NCBI GenBank assembly: GCA_028281575.1
Contig: JANQJP010000017.1
Coordinates: forward strand, 1-32,834
Length of the DNA stretch: 32,834 nt
Direction: 5' to 3'
Source: Cellvibrionaceae bacterium
GTDB lineage: Bacteria; Pseudomonadota; Gammaproteobacteria; Pseudomonadales; Cellvibrionaceae
Positions 1 to 9,100 of the stretch are shown piece by piece. A program made the position numbers and the translations under genes. The stretch's first letter is position 1. Every line of letters begins with the position of its first letter. The notes under the pieces are model-generated. The model was not told the origin of the DNA. It made no database searches and saw only the letters and a program-made list of their open reading frames with translations.

Positions 1-87
1 GTCGTTCATGTGGAACAACCAAACTACTCGCCTTACCCCTTGATTGGCGCTTTTGCAGCCACAACAGTGGTGATCGAATTCGTGTAG
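1..87 (+). CDS. 3' end of an unidentified gene entering from the left edge
   Basis: Frame 1 is open from the first base to a TAG at 85-87 and gives 28 residues ending in a hydrophobic stretch (YPLIGAFAATTVVIEFV), as in the tail of a membrane protein. It would converge on the NfeD gene, with only 7 bp between the two stop codons. The family is not recognisable from so short a piece, and a chance open frame of this length is possible. Confidence 0.4.
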   Translation, partial: VVHVEQPNYSPYPLIGAFAATTVVIEFV

Positions 88-94
88 ACAGGCC

Positions 95-556
95 CTAGCT
101 AACGCTTTTCACGAGCAATGCCCCTACTTCACTTTTTGTGACTACCACTTCCTCACCTTTTTCAATACGCTCCCGAGTTTCATTACGCCTATCAATTTTC
201 ACTTTCCAGGTAACCCCCGAATACTCGTGCTCCCCTGGGGACGCTATCGTTATATCAGCGTTTAAAAAAAAGCGCATGCCACCATCTATGTTTGGTTGCT
301 CATCAACAGACTGACTAGGCGCTTGCAAACGTTTTAACGGCTTCCAACCAACTACTGCTACAGCGATTGTCAGCAGCGAGCTGCTCATCACCTGAGCCTC
401 CCATGTATCGGGCACCAAGCCTAAAAACGTCAACACACCGGTGAGAATCATGCTAATGCCAATAAATACCAGGACAAAGCTTCCCAAACCAAAAAACATC
501 GCATCGATGACTATCAAACTGATGCCAAAGATCACCATTGACGTTTCCCAAACCAT
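95..556 (-). CDS. NfeD-like membrane protein
   Basis: A 153-residue protein. Residues 5-70 hold two or three hydrophobic membrane segments, and the C-terminal half (about 90-153) has the small beta-rich OB-fold pattern of short NfeD proteins (SGVTWKVKI ... GEEVVVTKSEVGALLVK). Short NfeD proteins are typically encoded next to stomatin/SPFH proteins and are thought to assist their assembly in membrane microdomains. That is the case here: the upstream SPFH gene ends in TAATG, so its stop codon and the NfeD start share one base, implying translational coupling. The truncated NfeD form has no serine protease domain. The precise role is not established. Confidence 0.85.
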   Translation of the reverse strand: MVWETSMVIFGISLIVIDAMFFGLGSFVLVFIGISMILTGVLTFLGLVPDTWEAQVMSSSLLTIAVAVVGWKPLKRLQAPSQSVDEQPNIDGGMRFFLNADITIASPGEHEYSGVTWKVKIDRRNETRERIEKGEEVVVTKSEVGALLVKSVS

Positions 557-1509
557 TACGGCAACGCCTCCTCGGAATTTTTCTTAAGCTTCTCAAACAC
601 ACTAACTCCTGAAGCTACCAGTGTCGTCGGATCATATGCAGACTCGGGCACAATGACGACTGAGGACTCCCCTGCTATTTTGGATTTTGCCTTAATCGCA
701 TCTTTCGCTAATTCGAGATTGACCGCGTGCATACCCTCTTCTGTCGAGGCCTGTTCTCCGACAACCTCGATAGCTTTTGCACGCGCCTGCGCTTCGATCA
801 TTATCGCCTTGGCTGCACCTTCTGCGTTTAAAATAGCCTCGGTTTTCGATGCTTCCGCAGCAAGAATTTGGGCTTGTTTCTCACCCTCTGCAATCGCCAT
901 TGCCGCCTCTTGTTTACCCTGCGCATCCAGAATTACTGCGCGCTTTTCCCGCTCGGCTTTCATCTGTACTTCCATTGCTTCCATAACAGTGGCCGGGGGC
1001 CTAATATCTTTAATTTCGTAGCGCAACACAGAGACGCCCCAAGGCTCAGACGCCTTATTAATCGCCTCCACAATATGTGCGTTTAACACATCCCGCTCTT
1101 CAAAGGATTTATCGAGAGGAATTTTTCCGATTTCTGATCGCATTGTTGTCTGAGCGAGTTGAATAATCGCAAAATTGAAATCTTCAATACCGTAACAGGA
1201 TCTAAAGGCATCAATAACACGAAAATAGAGTACGCCATCGATAACAAGCGTAATATTATCTTTAGTGATTGCGCTCTGACTCGGCACATCAAAGGCTTTT
1301 TCTTTCAAAGACCGTGTATAAGCAACACTATCGAGATAGGGAATAATAAAGTTCATTCCCGCTGTTAACGTACGACTGTATCGCCCAAAACGTTCAACAA
1401 CAAATGTAGTATTCTGCGGCACAAAACGAATCCCCAATTTTAAGGTAACAACTACAAATATCGCGACGAAGACAGGAATCGTAAAAATATAGATTGACAT
1501 GAAATCCAT
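556..1509 (-). CDS. qmcA: SPFH/stomatin-like protein (QmcA/paraslipin type)
   Basis: A 317-residue membrane-anchored SPFH protein. An N-terminal membrane segment (about residues 6-25) is followed by the conserved entry VPQNTTFVVERFGRYSRTL, an SPFH/band-7 domain to about residue 190, and an alanine/glutamate-rich coiled coil (about 190-260: EREKRAVILDAQGKQEAAM ... EGEKQAQILAAEASKTEA). Proteins of this group form large oligomers in the inner membrane and are linked to membrane quality control and the FtsH protease. It is the first gene of a two-gene operon with the NfeD-like gene, overlapping it by one base. No regulatory site was recognised in the upstream gap. The family assignment is firm; the symbol is by similarity. 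Confidence 0.88.
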   Translation of the reverse strand: MDFMSIYIFTIPVFVAIFVVVTLKLGIRFVPQNTTFVVERFGRYSRTLTAGMNFIIPYLDSVAYTRSLKEKAFDVPSQSAITKDNITLVIDGVLYFRVIDAFRSCYGIEDFNFAIIQLAQTTMRSEIGKIPLDKSFEERDVLNAHIVEAINKASEPWGVSVLRYEIKDIRPPATVMEAMEVQMKAEREKRAVILDAQGKQEAAMAIAEGEKQAQILAAEASKTEAILNAEGAAKAIMIEAQARAKAIEVVGEQASTEEGMHAVNLELAKDAIKAKSKIAGESSVVIVPESAYDPTTLVASGVSVFEKLKKNSEEALP

Positions 1510-2007
1510 GTTTACACACCTAATTTAATCGGGTTATTAATATATGTGCGCGCTATATTACTTGATGTCAACAAGCGACGCATAGATGAATCTATCAAAA
1601 CCCTCAACTAATGACCAGAAGTGAGCAGAAATACCAATAGGCATAGGCAGCAGGTAAGCTGCGATAGTTTGCCTCGACTCGCCGGCGCGTACAGTAACAT
1701 CACGGTTTATTTGAACAAGACGATCTTTTTATTTTCTTTTAGTACAGCCACTATAGTTTCATTACCTATTCAGAGTGAGTTGTGATTCTCTTTTTGTTTT
1801 ATTATCTTGCAACCATATACCGTTAGATAGGTCTCTTTTTGAACATATGAGATTTGACGAAGCTTTGCGAGAACATAACCATCAGTTCGGAGCTTGAAGA
1901 TCTATCATTGCAGGGCGACAGACTAAGAACACGCTTTCGGCGAAAGGCCTGCGGTTGAAAGATCTATAGCTATAAAAGCTAAGCGCAAGAATGAGTGTCA
2001 ACAGGCC
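1510..2007. other. Intergenic region, no gene recognised
   Basis: About 500 bp between the SPFH gene start and the GGDEF-EAL gene end, both on the minus strand. It must hold the promoter of the SPFH-NfeD operon near 1510-1600. A near-repeat of AAGATCTAT occurs near 1897 and 1959. No coding frame, strong hairpin or known RNA was recognised. Confidence 0.6.
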
Positions 2008-3921
2008 CTAGAACGTACTCACTTCGGTGAGAATTCTCGGACAGGGCTTTGCCAGGTGAAAACCTTGAACAAAATCGATACCCATGGCACGGGCCCGACG
2101 GCATATCTCACGGCTACTACAAAATTCCGCCACAGTTGCGACATTTTTATGTTTAGCAAAATCGATAACTTTTTCGGCAATGTTGCGTATTTCGATATCC
2201 CGATCAAGATTAGGCATGACGTAGCGGTCTAACTTTACGAAATCAATTGGCAATGCCATAAGCCGATCAAAATTTGAATACTCCTTTCCCAGATCGTCCA
2301 GCCCCACTCTGCAGTTTATTTTTTTTAGTTCTAGGATGGCCACGATTAAAGTATCGAGCTCAATTAGACTATCGCTCTCGAGCAACTCGAAGTGAATACT
2401 TTCAGGTCGTTTTGAATTGCGAACAAGCGATACCAACTCAGAAAAGGCCCGTTCACTGCCAATATCCTGTGTGGAAATATTGACGGAGATATCCGCTGAC
2501 ACCGCATTAGCTTGATGAATGGCATTTTCGATTAATTGCAAGGTAAAACGATTATAGAGCCTCATTTGTTTTAATAGCGGAATAAATTCGTCAGGCATCA
2601 TCACAATATTGCCTTCAGTGTCTACCATTCGTGCAAGTACTTCATGCTTCTCAATCAATCCACTCGTTGCATCCACAATTGGGTGAAAATATGGGACAAT
2701 GCGCCTTTCATACAGAGCGGTTTTTACATCCTCCATTTTTACGAGATTTTGCCGATAAACGCGATAAACATCTTCCGCTTCGTTAAATGGCACGACCGAG
2801 CTATTCGTATCGCGCGCCTTTCTTAGCGCCATTTCGGCGCGCAAGAATAAATCATCTTCGTCGCCCCAAGCGACTCCCATTTTTACTCGAAAACTGACAA
2901 TAGAGCTGTCAGGCATACGGAACTTGCGCGAGACAACGTAATTATAGAAATCCTGAAAAATAGCGAGGCGTTGCTCATAAGGAAGATTGAGTGCGGCGAG
3001 TACCGCGAACTCATCAGACTGCAAGCGATAACATCGATAGGACGTCACATCATCGTGACGGTAGGTAGAGAGATGATAAGCGAACGCTCGTAAAACCTCA
3101 TCACCGAAGGCTAGGCCAAAGCCATTAGATATTTTTCGAAATTGATCGACGTTAAGAATCACGAGGCTTGGATATGCTGTATCGTCAAGATCCTTTAGCA
3201 GTTTACGTTTATTCGACAACCCGGTGAGCTCATCAAATAGATAATGTTGCTCCCGCTCTCGCCACAGTCGTGTCGATAACTTTAAGCTGATAAGTAAAAA
3301 AGGCAGTGCCAAAATAATAAAAAACAGCGAACGCCTTGCGGCAATAAAGAAACTACTCGCACCGAGCGCTGCGACAGTTTGAATAGGAATGTCAACGCCA
3401 ACGACATAGGCAGTACCATCTTCTGACTGACGTGGAAGAAAGTGAGAGCGAAAACTTCCCCAGCGATCGTCATAGTTGGAGAACTGCGATATTGCACCAG
3501 CGAAACTCTGTTTCAACTCCTCGGGTGCTTCATCGTAGCGACTTAAAAACATATATTCGTAGGGAAGTTCCCCCGCCACCTCTTCAGGCGTAGGGTTAGA
3601 AAGCACAAAGTAAATTTCGCCATTCCGCTGCACCATCGTGTAGATATACGTTACACCCAATGCCTGAGAGAGCGTTTCCAGGCGATACGCCCAGTGCTTC
3701 TCAGAGGTTTGTGTGATCGCTTCAATGGAAGCTTGATTATGTAAGGACCTTCCATCCAGATAGAGGTCTGCGATAGAAGCTGCTTCAACGAGTTTCTCAT
3801 CGAGTACTTTTTCAGCATTTGCTTTCTCCTTCAGGAATACGATCGAAAGCTCGCAGCAGAAAAGCACTGCCGCGAAGATCAAGATAAGCCTGCAATGTTG
3901 CCTGTTTAGCTTTCGAAACAT
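2008..3921 (-). CDS. Membrane GGDEF-EAL protein, probable c-di-GMP phosphodiesterase
   Basis: A 637-residue protein with a membrane segment at about 11-30, a periplasmic sensor region of about 160 residues, a second membrane segment at about 191-215, a GGDEF domain (about 228-380) and an EAL domain (about 395-630). The GGDEF signature is degenerate: YRLQSDEFAVL, with SDEF at 302-305 in place of GGDEF. Diguanylate cyclase activity is therefore unlikely, and the domain may serve as a GTP-binding regulator. The EAL domain reads EVL at 427-429 but keeps the expected acidic and basic positions: N481, the Glu in FELLES, the Asp pair in GLDDLG, the Lys in FVKLD, the Glu in VAEF and the Gln in VQGF. 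Phosphodiesterase activity is likely. It is monocistronic; the signal sensed by the periplasmic part is unknown. Confidence 0.88.
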   Translation of the reverse strand: MFRKLNRQHCRLILIFAAVLFCCELSIVFLKEKANAEKVLDEKLVEAASIADLYLDGRSLHNQASIEAITQTSEKHWAYRLETLSQALGVTYIYTMVQRNGEIYFVLSNPTPEEVAGELPYEYMFLSRYDEAPEELKQSFAGAISQFSNYDDRWGSFRSHFLPRQSEDGTAYVVGVDIPIQTVAALGASSFFIAARRSLFFIILALPFLLISLKLSTRLWREREQHYLFDELTGLSNKRKLLKDLDDTAYPSLVILNVDQFRKISNGFGLAFGDEVLRAFAYHLSTYRHDDVTSYRCYRLQSDEFAVLAALNLPYEQRLAIFQDFYNYVVSRKFRMPDSSIVSFRVKMGVAWGDEDDLFLRAEMALRKARDTNSSVVPFNEAEDVYRVYRQNLVKMEDVKTALYERRIVPYFHPIVDATSGLIEKHEVLARMVDTEGNIVMMPDEFIPLLKQMRLYNRFTLQLIENAIHQANAVSADISVNISTQDIGSERAFSELVSLVRNSKRPESIHFELLESDSLIELDTLIVAILELKKINCRVGLDDLGKEYSNFDRLMALPIDFVKLDRYVMPNLDRDIEIRNIAEKVIDFAKHKNVATVAEFCSSREICRRARAMGIDFVQGFHLAKPCPRILTEVSTF

Positions 3922-4290
3922 GTAGTTCCCGGATTCCCCAAGGCGCCGTGCTCAATATCAGGAATAGGCGTAAGAAATCAGTGCGCTAAGAAACACCACC
4001 CAATTGGCGCATACACTAACTAATTAGTTTAGACCGCTTTGCGAGAAGCGTAGGAACCGTTCAGACCAATGCTCCCCAAAGAAGACTCCCCGCATCACCT
4101 CCGCAGTCTTTGAAGTCCTATTACACCACCTACCTACCACAGCTCACAAATACTCACCTTAGGCAAGGTTTACACTTATATCTATATTTGTAATATTGTA
4201 ATTTACAAAAATGCTCAAACAGTATATATTATCCAAATAAACCAAATGAAAAGAAAAAATATGTAAACCAATATCGAAACAAGGGAGCCA
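3922..4290. other. Divergent promoter region between the GGDEF-EAL and alcohol dehydrogenase genes
   Basis: About 370 bp with no recognisable gene. The part near the dehydrogenase is strongly AT-rich and carries the promoter-like elements listed separately; the part near the GGDEF-EAL start shows no clear motif. Confidence 0.6.
4169..4209 (+). promoter_or_regulatory. Candidate sigma-70 promoter with overlapping inverted repeat for the alcohol/aldehyde dehydrogenase genes
   Basis: TTTACA (4169-4174), a 16-bp spacer and TAATAT (4191-4196) resemble a sigma-70 promoter. An inverted repeat with 7-bp arms, TTTGTAA (4187-4193) and TTACAAA (4203-4209), overlaps the -10 element, as a repressor site would. 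The TetR-type gene downstream of the operon is the obvious candidate regulator, but this is inference. Confidence 0.35.
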
Positions 4291-5505
4291 ATGATGATTT
4301 CCACGCCAACAACCTATGCACTTAGAGCACTTTCTACGTTTTTCCCTCCGCAAAAACCTCTGGTTTTTTCTGGAGAGGGATCGATACAAAAACTGGCCGA
4401 TTTGATGATCGCCTCAGGCCACAAGCGGCCATTAGTTATTGCAGACAGCTTTCTCGTCAAAAATGGGCAACTAGACGCTTTTTTGGATTACCTTCAGGCA
4501 AACAGTTGTGCAGTAACGATATTTGACGGCGCCACCCCAAACCCAACGCGCACTGAAGTCGAGGCGGGGTTGAAATTGAGCATTGAAAACAGCTGCGATA
4601 GTGTTTTTGCAATTGGTGGTGGCTCAGTAATCGATGTTGCAAAAGTTGTCTCAGCGGCAAGTACAAACAATCGTGGTCTGGATAAGCTCGCCGGTATCCT
4701 TAAAGTGAAACAAACACCCCTTCCCTTCTATGCAGCTCCGACAACATCCGGCAGCGGTTCAGAGGCAACCAATGGTGCTGTGATCTCCGACCCGAATACC
4801 CACAAAAAGCAATTTTTTGTCGACCCAAAATACATTCCAATAGCTGTAGGGCTCGACCCAAACCTCTTAAAAACACTGCCAGCACATATTACAGCTGCCG
4901 TGGGAATGGACGCTTTAACACATGCAATTGAAGCCTATACGTCGCGCAATAGTTTTGCAGACACCAGTCGTGATGCGGCAATAGCCATAAAATTACTTTT
5001 TGATTATTTGCCACTTGCTTACGCGGGGGGAGAGAATTTAAAGGCGCGCGAGATGGTGTCTCAAGCAGCTTTTTTAGCTGGCTTTGCCTTTACAAAATCA
5101 AGCCTGGGCTATGTGCACGCAATCTCCCATCAAGTGAGCGCACATTACAACACCCCTCATGGGTTAGCCAACGCGATTATCCTGCCACGCGTGCTACGTT
5201 TTAATCAAAACGCATGTGCCAATCATTTCGCGAAGCTGGAAACACTTTTAGCTGGAGAAGAAGAAACAAAGAATATTGAAATGCTAGCAAAACGTTTTAT
5301 TGCTCGCGTTGACCAACTGTCTAACCAGCTCAATATTCCAACCTCATTAGCAAACCTCAACACTGACAATTTTAAGAAAATCACCAAGGACGCTCTATCC
5401 GAAGCAAGAAGTTCGTATGCCGTTCCTAAAGTGATGCGACGGAAAGACGTAGAGGTGATTTTGAAATCCATTTCTAATGGCAACCCAAATGTATCATTTG
5501 CTTAA
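4291..5505 (+). CDS. Iron-containing alcohol dehydrogenase
   Basis: A 404-residue group III alcohol dehydrogenase that would oxidise an alcohol to an aldehyde with NAD(P)+. Visible marks are the nucleotide-binding GGGS stretch (109-112, in FAIGGGSVIDVAK), the APTTSGSGSEAT loop, and metal ligands D207 and H211 (VGMDALTHAIEAY), H276 (GYVHAISH) and H290 (NTPHG). Their spacing matches the D/H/H/H set of FucO-type enzymes. Length is normal for the family. An AAGGGAG ribosome site precedes the ATG at 4291; a second ATG follows immediately. It lies 61 bp upstream of an aldehyde dehydrogenase gene, so the pair probably turns an alcohol into an acid through two oxidations. The substrate cannot be read from the sequence. 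Confidence 0.92.
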   Translation: MMISTPTTYALRALSTFFPPQKPLVFSGEGSIQKLADLMIASGHKRPLVIADSFLVKNGQLDAFLDYLQANSCAVTIFDGATPNPTRTEVEAGLKLSIENSCDSVFAIGGGSVIDVAKVVSAASTNNRGLDKLAGILKVKQTPLPFYAAPTTSGSGSEATNGAVISDPNTHKKQFFVDPKYIPIAVGLDPNLLKTLPAHITAAVGMDALTHAIEAYTSRNSFADTSRDAAIAIKLLFDYLPLAYAGGENLKAREMVSQAAFLAGFAFTKSSLGYVHAISHQVSAHYNTPHGLANAIILPRVLRFNQNACANHFAKLETLLAGEEETKNIEMLAKRFIARVDQLSNQLNIPTSLANLNTDNFKKITKDALSEARSSYAVPKVMRRKDVEVILKSISNGNPNVSFA

Positions 5506-5566
5506 AGTATTCATATAGATTTTTAAACAAGGTGATTTCAAAAGATACGTTTATAGGAGATTAATC

Positions 5567-6982
5567 ATGAACAACGCAGAAAATATAGTACCAAGAATTC
5601 ATTTAAAAGAAGATTTCTACTCGATGAAATCAGCTTACGACATAAACCCAGCGCCAACTTACAAAGAGCGCATAGTACTGCTAAAAAGGTTAAAATCTTC
5701 ACTTATCCAAAATGAGCAAAATATCTATGATGCATTGAAAAAGGATTACGGTTATCGCAGTGAATTTGATTCGCTCGTTTCCGACATTCTTCCAACCGTC
5801 ATGGGAATTAATTACGCAATCAAAAACCTAAAGAAATGGATGCAGCCTTCCAAGCGTCATGCGGGACTCATGCTTTTCCCCTCGAGCGTTTCAGTACATT
5901 ATCAGCCGCTAGGTGTAGTCGGCGTCATTACGCCCTGGAATTTCCCATTCTTTCTTGCACTCGGTCCCGCCGTGCAGGCGCTCGCAGCAGGAAATCGTGT
6001 AATGATTAAAATGAGCGAATTTACGCCGAATGCTAATCAGGCTTTGCGAAAAATCGTTACAGAAATTTCCGATCACATCGTTGTAGTCGAAGGCGAAGCT
6101 GACGTAGGTGCTGCGTTTTCTGCACTACCCTTTGATCATCTAATTTTTACCGGATCGACAACTGTAGCCAAGTATGTAGCTAAATCGGCTGCAAATAACC
6201 TGACGCCGCTTACACTAGAGCTCGGAGGTAAGTCACCTACGATTATCGATAAAGACATCAATATGGATATTGCTGTAGATGCGGTTATTTTAGGAAAATC
6301 TATCAACTCAGGACAAATATGCGTATCACCAGATTATGTTTTTGTACCGACATCCCGGAAACAGGAATTCATTGAGACATTCATCAAACGCTACACCGAA
6401 TATCACCTCAATAGCGATAACGAAAACACACAAACACATATTGTCACCGACAGACAATATCAACGCCTTAAAGGTTTTTTGGAAGATGCTAAAACTAAGG
6501 GTGCAAAAATCTATCCAGTAAAAGAGATTGAAACAGACCAGGGGAGAAGAGTTTATCCGCAGCTGGTTACCAACCTACAAGAAGATATGGCTATTTTAAA
6601 AGAAGAAATTTTTGGTTCAATTCTCCCTGTATTGAACTACGAAAATATCAACGAAGTGATTGAGTACATAAATAAGCGTCCACGCCCACTGGCTTTATAC
6701 ATTATGTCACCAAACAAAATACTCATCGATAAGCTATTGAAACAAACACACAGCGGCGGCGTAGCCATTAATGATTCAGCAATGCACGTCGCGGCCGACG
6801 ACGCCCCTTTTGGCGGCATCGGCAATTCCGGCATGGGACATTATCATGGCCATGAAGGTTTTTTAACTTTTTCCAAAGCGAAAACGGTTTTGCGGTCTAG
6901 TAATTGGCTACCAAAAAATCACTTTATTTTGAAAAATCGAGACTTGACATTCAAAGTACTTCGGAAATTTTTATTGAGATAA
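5567..6982 (+). CDS. NAD(P)+-dependent aldehyde dehydrogenase, coniferyl aldehyde dehydrogenase type
   Basis: A 471-residue class-3-like aldehyde dehydrogenase. It has N125 in TPWNFPF, the TGS of the nucleotide site (FTGSTTVAKYV), general base E218 in LTLELGGKSP, nucleophile C252 in GQICVSPDY and E347 in KEEIFG. The C-terminal signature GNSGMGHYHGHEGF with a short basic tail is typical of the group annotated as coniferyl aldehyde dehydrogenase (CalB-like), which also includes enzymes for fatty or aromatic aldehydes. An AGGAGA ribosome site sits before the ATG. The gene follows the iron-type alcohol dehydrogenase in the same direction and ends in a clear terminator, so the two probably form one operon. 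The specific aldehyde is unknown. Confidence 0.9.
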   Translation: MNNAENIVPRIHLKEDFYSMKSAYDINPAPTYKERIVLLKRLKSSLIQNEQNIYDALKKDYGYRSEFDSLVSDILPTVMGINYAIKNLKKWMQPSKRHAGLMLFPSSVSVHYQPLGVVGVITPWNFPFFLALGPAVQALAAGNRVMIKMSEFTPNANQALRKIVTEISDHIVVVEGEADVGAAFSALPFDHLIFTGSTTVAKYVAKSAANNLTPLTLELGGKSPTIIDKDINMDIAVDAVILGKSINSGQICVSPDYVFVPTSRKQEFIETFIKRYTEYHLNSDNENTQTHIVTDRQYQRLKGFLEDAKTKGAKIYPVKEIETDQGRRVYPQLVTNLQEDMAILKEEIFGSILPVLNYENINEVIEYINKRPRPLALYIMSPNKILIDKLLKQTHSGGVAINDSAMHVAADDAPFGGIGNSGMGHYHGHEGFLTFSKAKTVLRSSNWLPKNHFILKNRDLTFKVLRKFLLR

Positions 6983-6991
6983 CAAACGAAG

Positions 6992-7025
6992 AAAAGCGGC
7001 GTCACTGTTTATGGTGCCGCTTTTT
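6992..7025 (+). terminator. Rho-independent terminator after the aldehyde dehydrogenase gene
   Basis: The stem AAAAGCGGC (6992-7000) pairs with GCCGCTTTT (from 7016) and is followed by a short T run. It begins 10 bp after the stop codon, which closes the dehydrogenase operon before the TetR gene. Confidence 0.75.
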
Positions 7026-7193
7026 AACACATAAATTTACGCCTTATCATGGAACTGGTTCAGAGATTACATTTTATCGTTATATACTCCAACACTAATT
7101 TTTGACGCTACAATATAGTAAAACAAATTATCCTAAGAAAATGAGTATTGAGCTAACTCGTATTCAACACCCATAAAAGCTGGAGAACAAAAA

Positions 7194-7742
7194 TTGCCAG
7201 ATATGATAGATAAAAATCATCAGAATGCTAAAAACATTCTTACAACCTTCGCTCAATATGGGTTTCGAAAAACCTCTATGGAGGAAATTGCAAACGCCGT
7301 TGGTGTCTCCCGACAATCGATATATAAGAAGTTCGGCTCCAAAGAAAAATGCTACGAATGGACGATCCACACCTATCTATCCGACATGTATACACGAATT
7401 TTTTCCGCACTGGGTAATAATGAACTCCCCCCCCTGCGCACGCTCATCAATGTTTTTGATATCCTAATTGGCGAAGCAGTAGAAATTGTCAGCAACCCTC
7501 ATGGAACAGAGATACTAAACAACGTGTTGCAGGCAACGCATTCTTCTGAAGAAGACTGGCCGCTACGCTTTAGAGCACGACTAGCCGATTTTCTTGAACG
7601 CAATAACTATGTATCGCGCGAAAAAGCGACAGGCATGGCTTTTACGTTAATCTCTGCAAGCAAAGGACTTTTACTGGAAGAAGCTTCGAGAGACCAGTTC
7701 CTCCAGGATATAAAATTGATTATAGAGAGTGTTTTCTCCTAA
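7194..7742 (+). CDS. TetR/AcrR family transcriptional regulator
   Basis: A 182-residue one-domain repressor. The N-terminal helix-turn-helix is clear at about 12-58 (ILTTFAQYGFRKTSMEEIA, then VGVSRQSIYKKFGSKEKCY); the C-terminal ligand-binding part is divergent, as usual. The start is taken as TTG at 7194 because a GGAG ribosome site (7182-7185) stands 8 bp before it, while the first ATG (7203) would be 17 bp away. It sits behind a terminator, so it has its own promoter. Position suggests control of the alcohol/aldehyde dehydrogenase operon; no ligand can be proposed. Confidence 0.85.
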   Translation: MPDMIDKNHQNAKNILTTFAQYGFRKTSMEEIANAVGVSRQSIYKKFGSKEKCYEWTIHTYLSDMYTRIFSALGNNELPPLRTLINVFDILIGEAVEIVSNPHGTEILNNVLQATHSSEEDWPLRFRARLADFLERNNYVSREKATGMAFTLISASKGLLLEEASRDQFLQDIKLIIESVFS

Positions 7743-7805
7743 CCACTTCTCGATAACCCCCGTAACACCCTTTTGATAGTTCATCCACTTCTAGCCTTTA
7801 CGACA

Positions 7806-7835
7806 AAAATTGATATGTTGTAACATATCAATTTT
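7806..7835 (+). promoter_or_regulatory. Zur box (zinc uptake regulator operator)
   Basis: A perfect inverted repeat with two 14-bp arms, AAAATTGATATGTT and AACATATCAATTTT, around a GT centre. The core TGATATGTTGTAACATATCA closely matches the gammaproteobacterial Zur operator pattern (GATATGTTATAACATATC-like). It lies 56 bp before the zigA start and the operon itself contains zur, so Zur-Zn repression with autoregulation is expected. Confidence 0.85.
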
Positions 7836-7891
7836 GGCTCTGTTCATACACTCGCTCTTGAAACCTAAGACCAATAACACTGAAAAGACCA

Positions 7892-9100
7892 ATGAATCAT
7901 CAAAACAGACTACCTGTCACCGTCCTATCCGGCTTCCTCGGCGCAGGTAAAACCACGGTGCTCAGTCATATTCTGAACAACCGGCAAGGCAAGAAAGTAG
8001 CCATGATCGTCAACGATATGAGTGAAATCAACATTGATTCGACGATTATCCAGAACGAAGTCTCTTTAAATCGCAGTGAAGAAAAGCTCGTAGAAATGAG
8101 TAATGGCTGCATCTGCTGCACCCTGCGTGAAGACCTGTTAGAAGAAGTCAACAAACTCGCACAGGATGGTCGCTTTGACTACCTGGTGATTGAGTCCACA
8201 GGCATTTCCGAACCCTTACCGGTAGCTGAGACCTTTACCTTTGCAGACGAAGACGGCGTTTCGCTGTCTGATGTAGCCAATCTGGATACGATGGTCACCG
8301 TCGTCGATGCGGTAAACTTTCTGCAAGATTATGATGAGGCAAAGTACTTGCAGGACGCAGGTGAATCGCTGGGCGATGAAGATGAACGCAGCGTCGCGGA
8401 CTTGCTGGTTGATCAAGTAGAATTTGCCGATGTCATCCTCGTAAGTAAAACCGACCTGGCAGCCCCCACAGATGTCGAGCGTCTCGTCGCAATTCTGCAA
8501 ACGCTCAACACTCATGCCCAAATTATTCCCATTGCTCACGGCCAAGTAGATCTTGACGGAGTCCTTAGCACGGGACTGTTTAATTTTGAGCGCGCACAGC
8601 AAGCCCCTGGCTGGCTTAAGGAAATGCGCGGCGAGCACGTTCCCGAAACGGAAGAATACGGCATTAGCAGTTTTAGTTACCTTGCACGCCGCCCCTTCCA
8701 CCCGGAAAAGTTTTATCACTTTCTTCACAACACGAAAGAATACGGCAAACTGATTCGCTCCAAGGGTTACTTCTGGTTGGCATCACGCCCCGAATTTGCC
8801 GGTCAGTGGAGCCAGGCTGGCGGTATTGCCCGCTATGGTTTCGCGGGTATGTTTTGGAAGGCCGTGCCGAAAGAAAACTGGCCCACCGACGAAGAGTATC
8901 TCGCATCCATTGAAAAGCAGTGGGTCGAACCCTTCGGCGATATGCGCCAGGAGTTGGTGTTTATTGGTCAGGGCTTGGATCAAGCCAATATCACTCATGC
9001 GCTTAACGATTGCTTATTAAGCGAAGAAGAAGTACTGCGCGGCAAGGCCTACTGGGCAACGTTGAACGACCCCTTTCCTGCGTGGAGGCAAGACGCATGA
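7892..9100 (+). CDS. zigA: Zinc-starvation GTPase/metallochaperone ZigA (COG0523, CobW family)
   Basis: A 402-residue G3E-family GTPase. It shows the Walker A loop GFLGAGKT (14-21), the metal-binding GCICC motif (CxCC, 73-76), ESTGISEP (101-108) and the guanine-specificity motif SKTD (185-188), followed by a CobW C-terminal domain from about residue 250 (FSYLARRPFHPEKFYHFL). Members of this subgroup are induced in zinc starvation and are thought to hand zinc to essential client enzymes using GTP. It is the first gene behind the Zur box. The stop overlaps the next start (ATGA at 9097-9100). The length and the WSQAGGIARYGFAG C-terminal stretch fit ZigA rather than YjiA-type relatives. Confidence 0.92.
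   Translation: MNHQNRLPVTVLSGFLGAGKTTVLSHILNNRQGKKVAMIVNDMSEINIDSTIIQNEVSLNRSEEKLVEMSNGCICCTLREDLLEEVNKLAQDGRFDYLVIESTGISEPLPVAETFTFADEDGVSLSDVANLDTMVTVVDAVNFLQDYDEAKYLQDAGESLGDEDERSVADLLVDQVEFADVILVSKTDLAAPTDVERLVAILQTLNTHAQIIPIAHGQVDLDGVLSTGLFNFERAQQAPGWLKEMRGEHVPETEEYGISSFSYLARRPFHPEKFYHFLHNTKEYGKLIRSKGYFWLASRPEFAGQWSQAGGIARYGFAGMFWKAVPKENWPTDEEYLASIEKQWVEPFGDMRQELVFIGQGLDQANITHALNDCLLSEEEVLRGKAYWATLNDPFPAWRQDA

Noticed and set aside
653-1368. Plus-strand open frames opposite the SPFH gene
   Set aside because: They are shadows of a well-conserved minus-strand gene, with no ribosome site or family resemblance.
88-2011. 11-bp repeat ACAGGCCCTAG at 88-98 and 2001-2011, at the ends of two minus-strand genes
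   Set aside because: Too short and without flanking similarity; likely chance.
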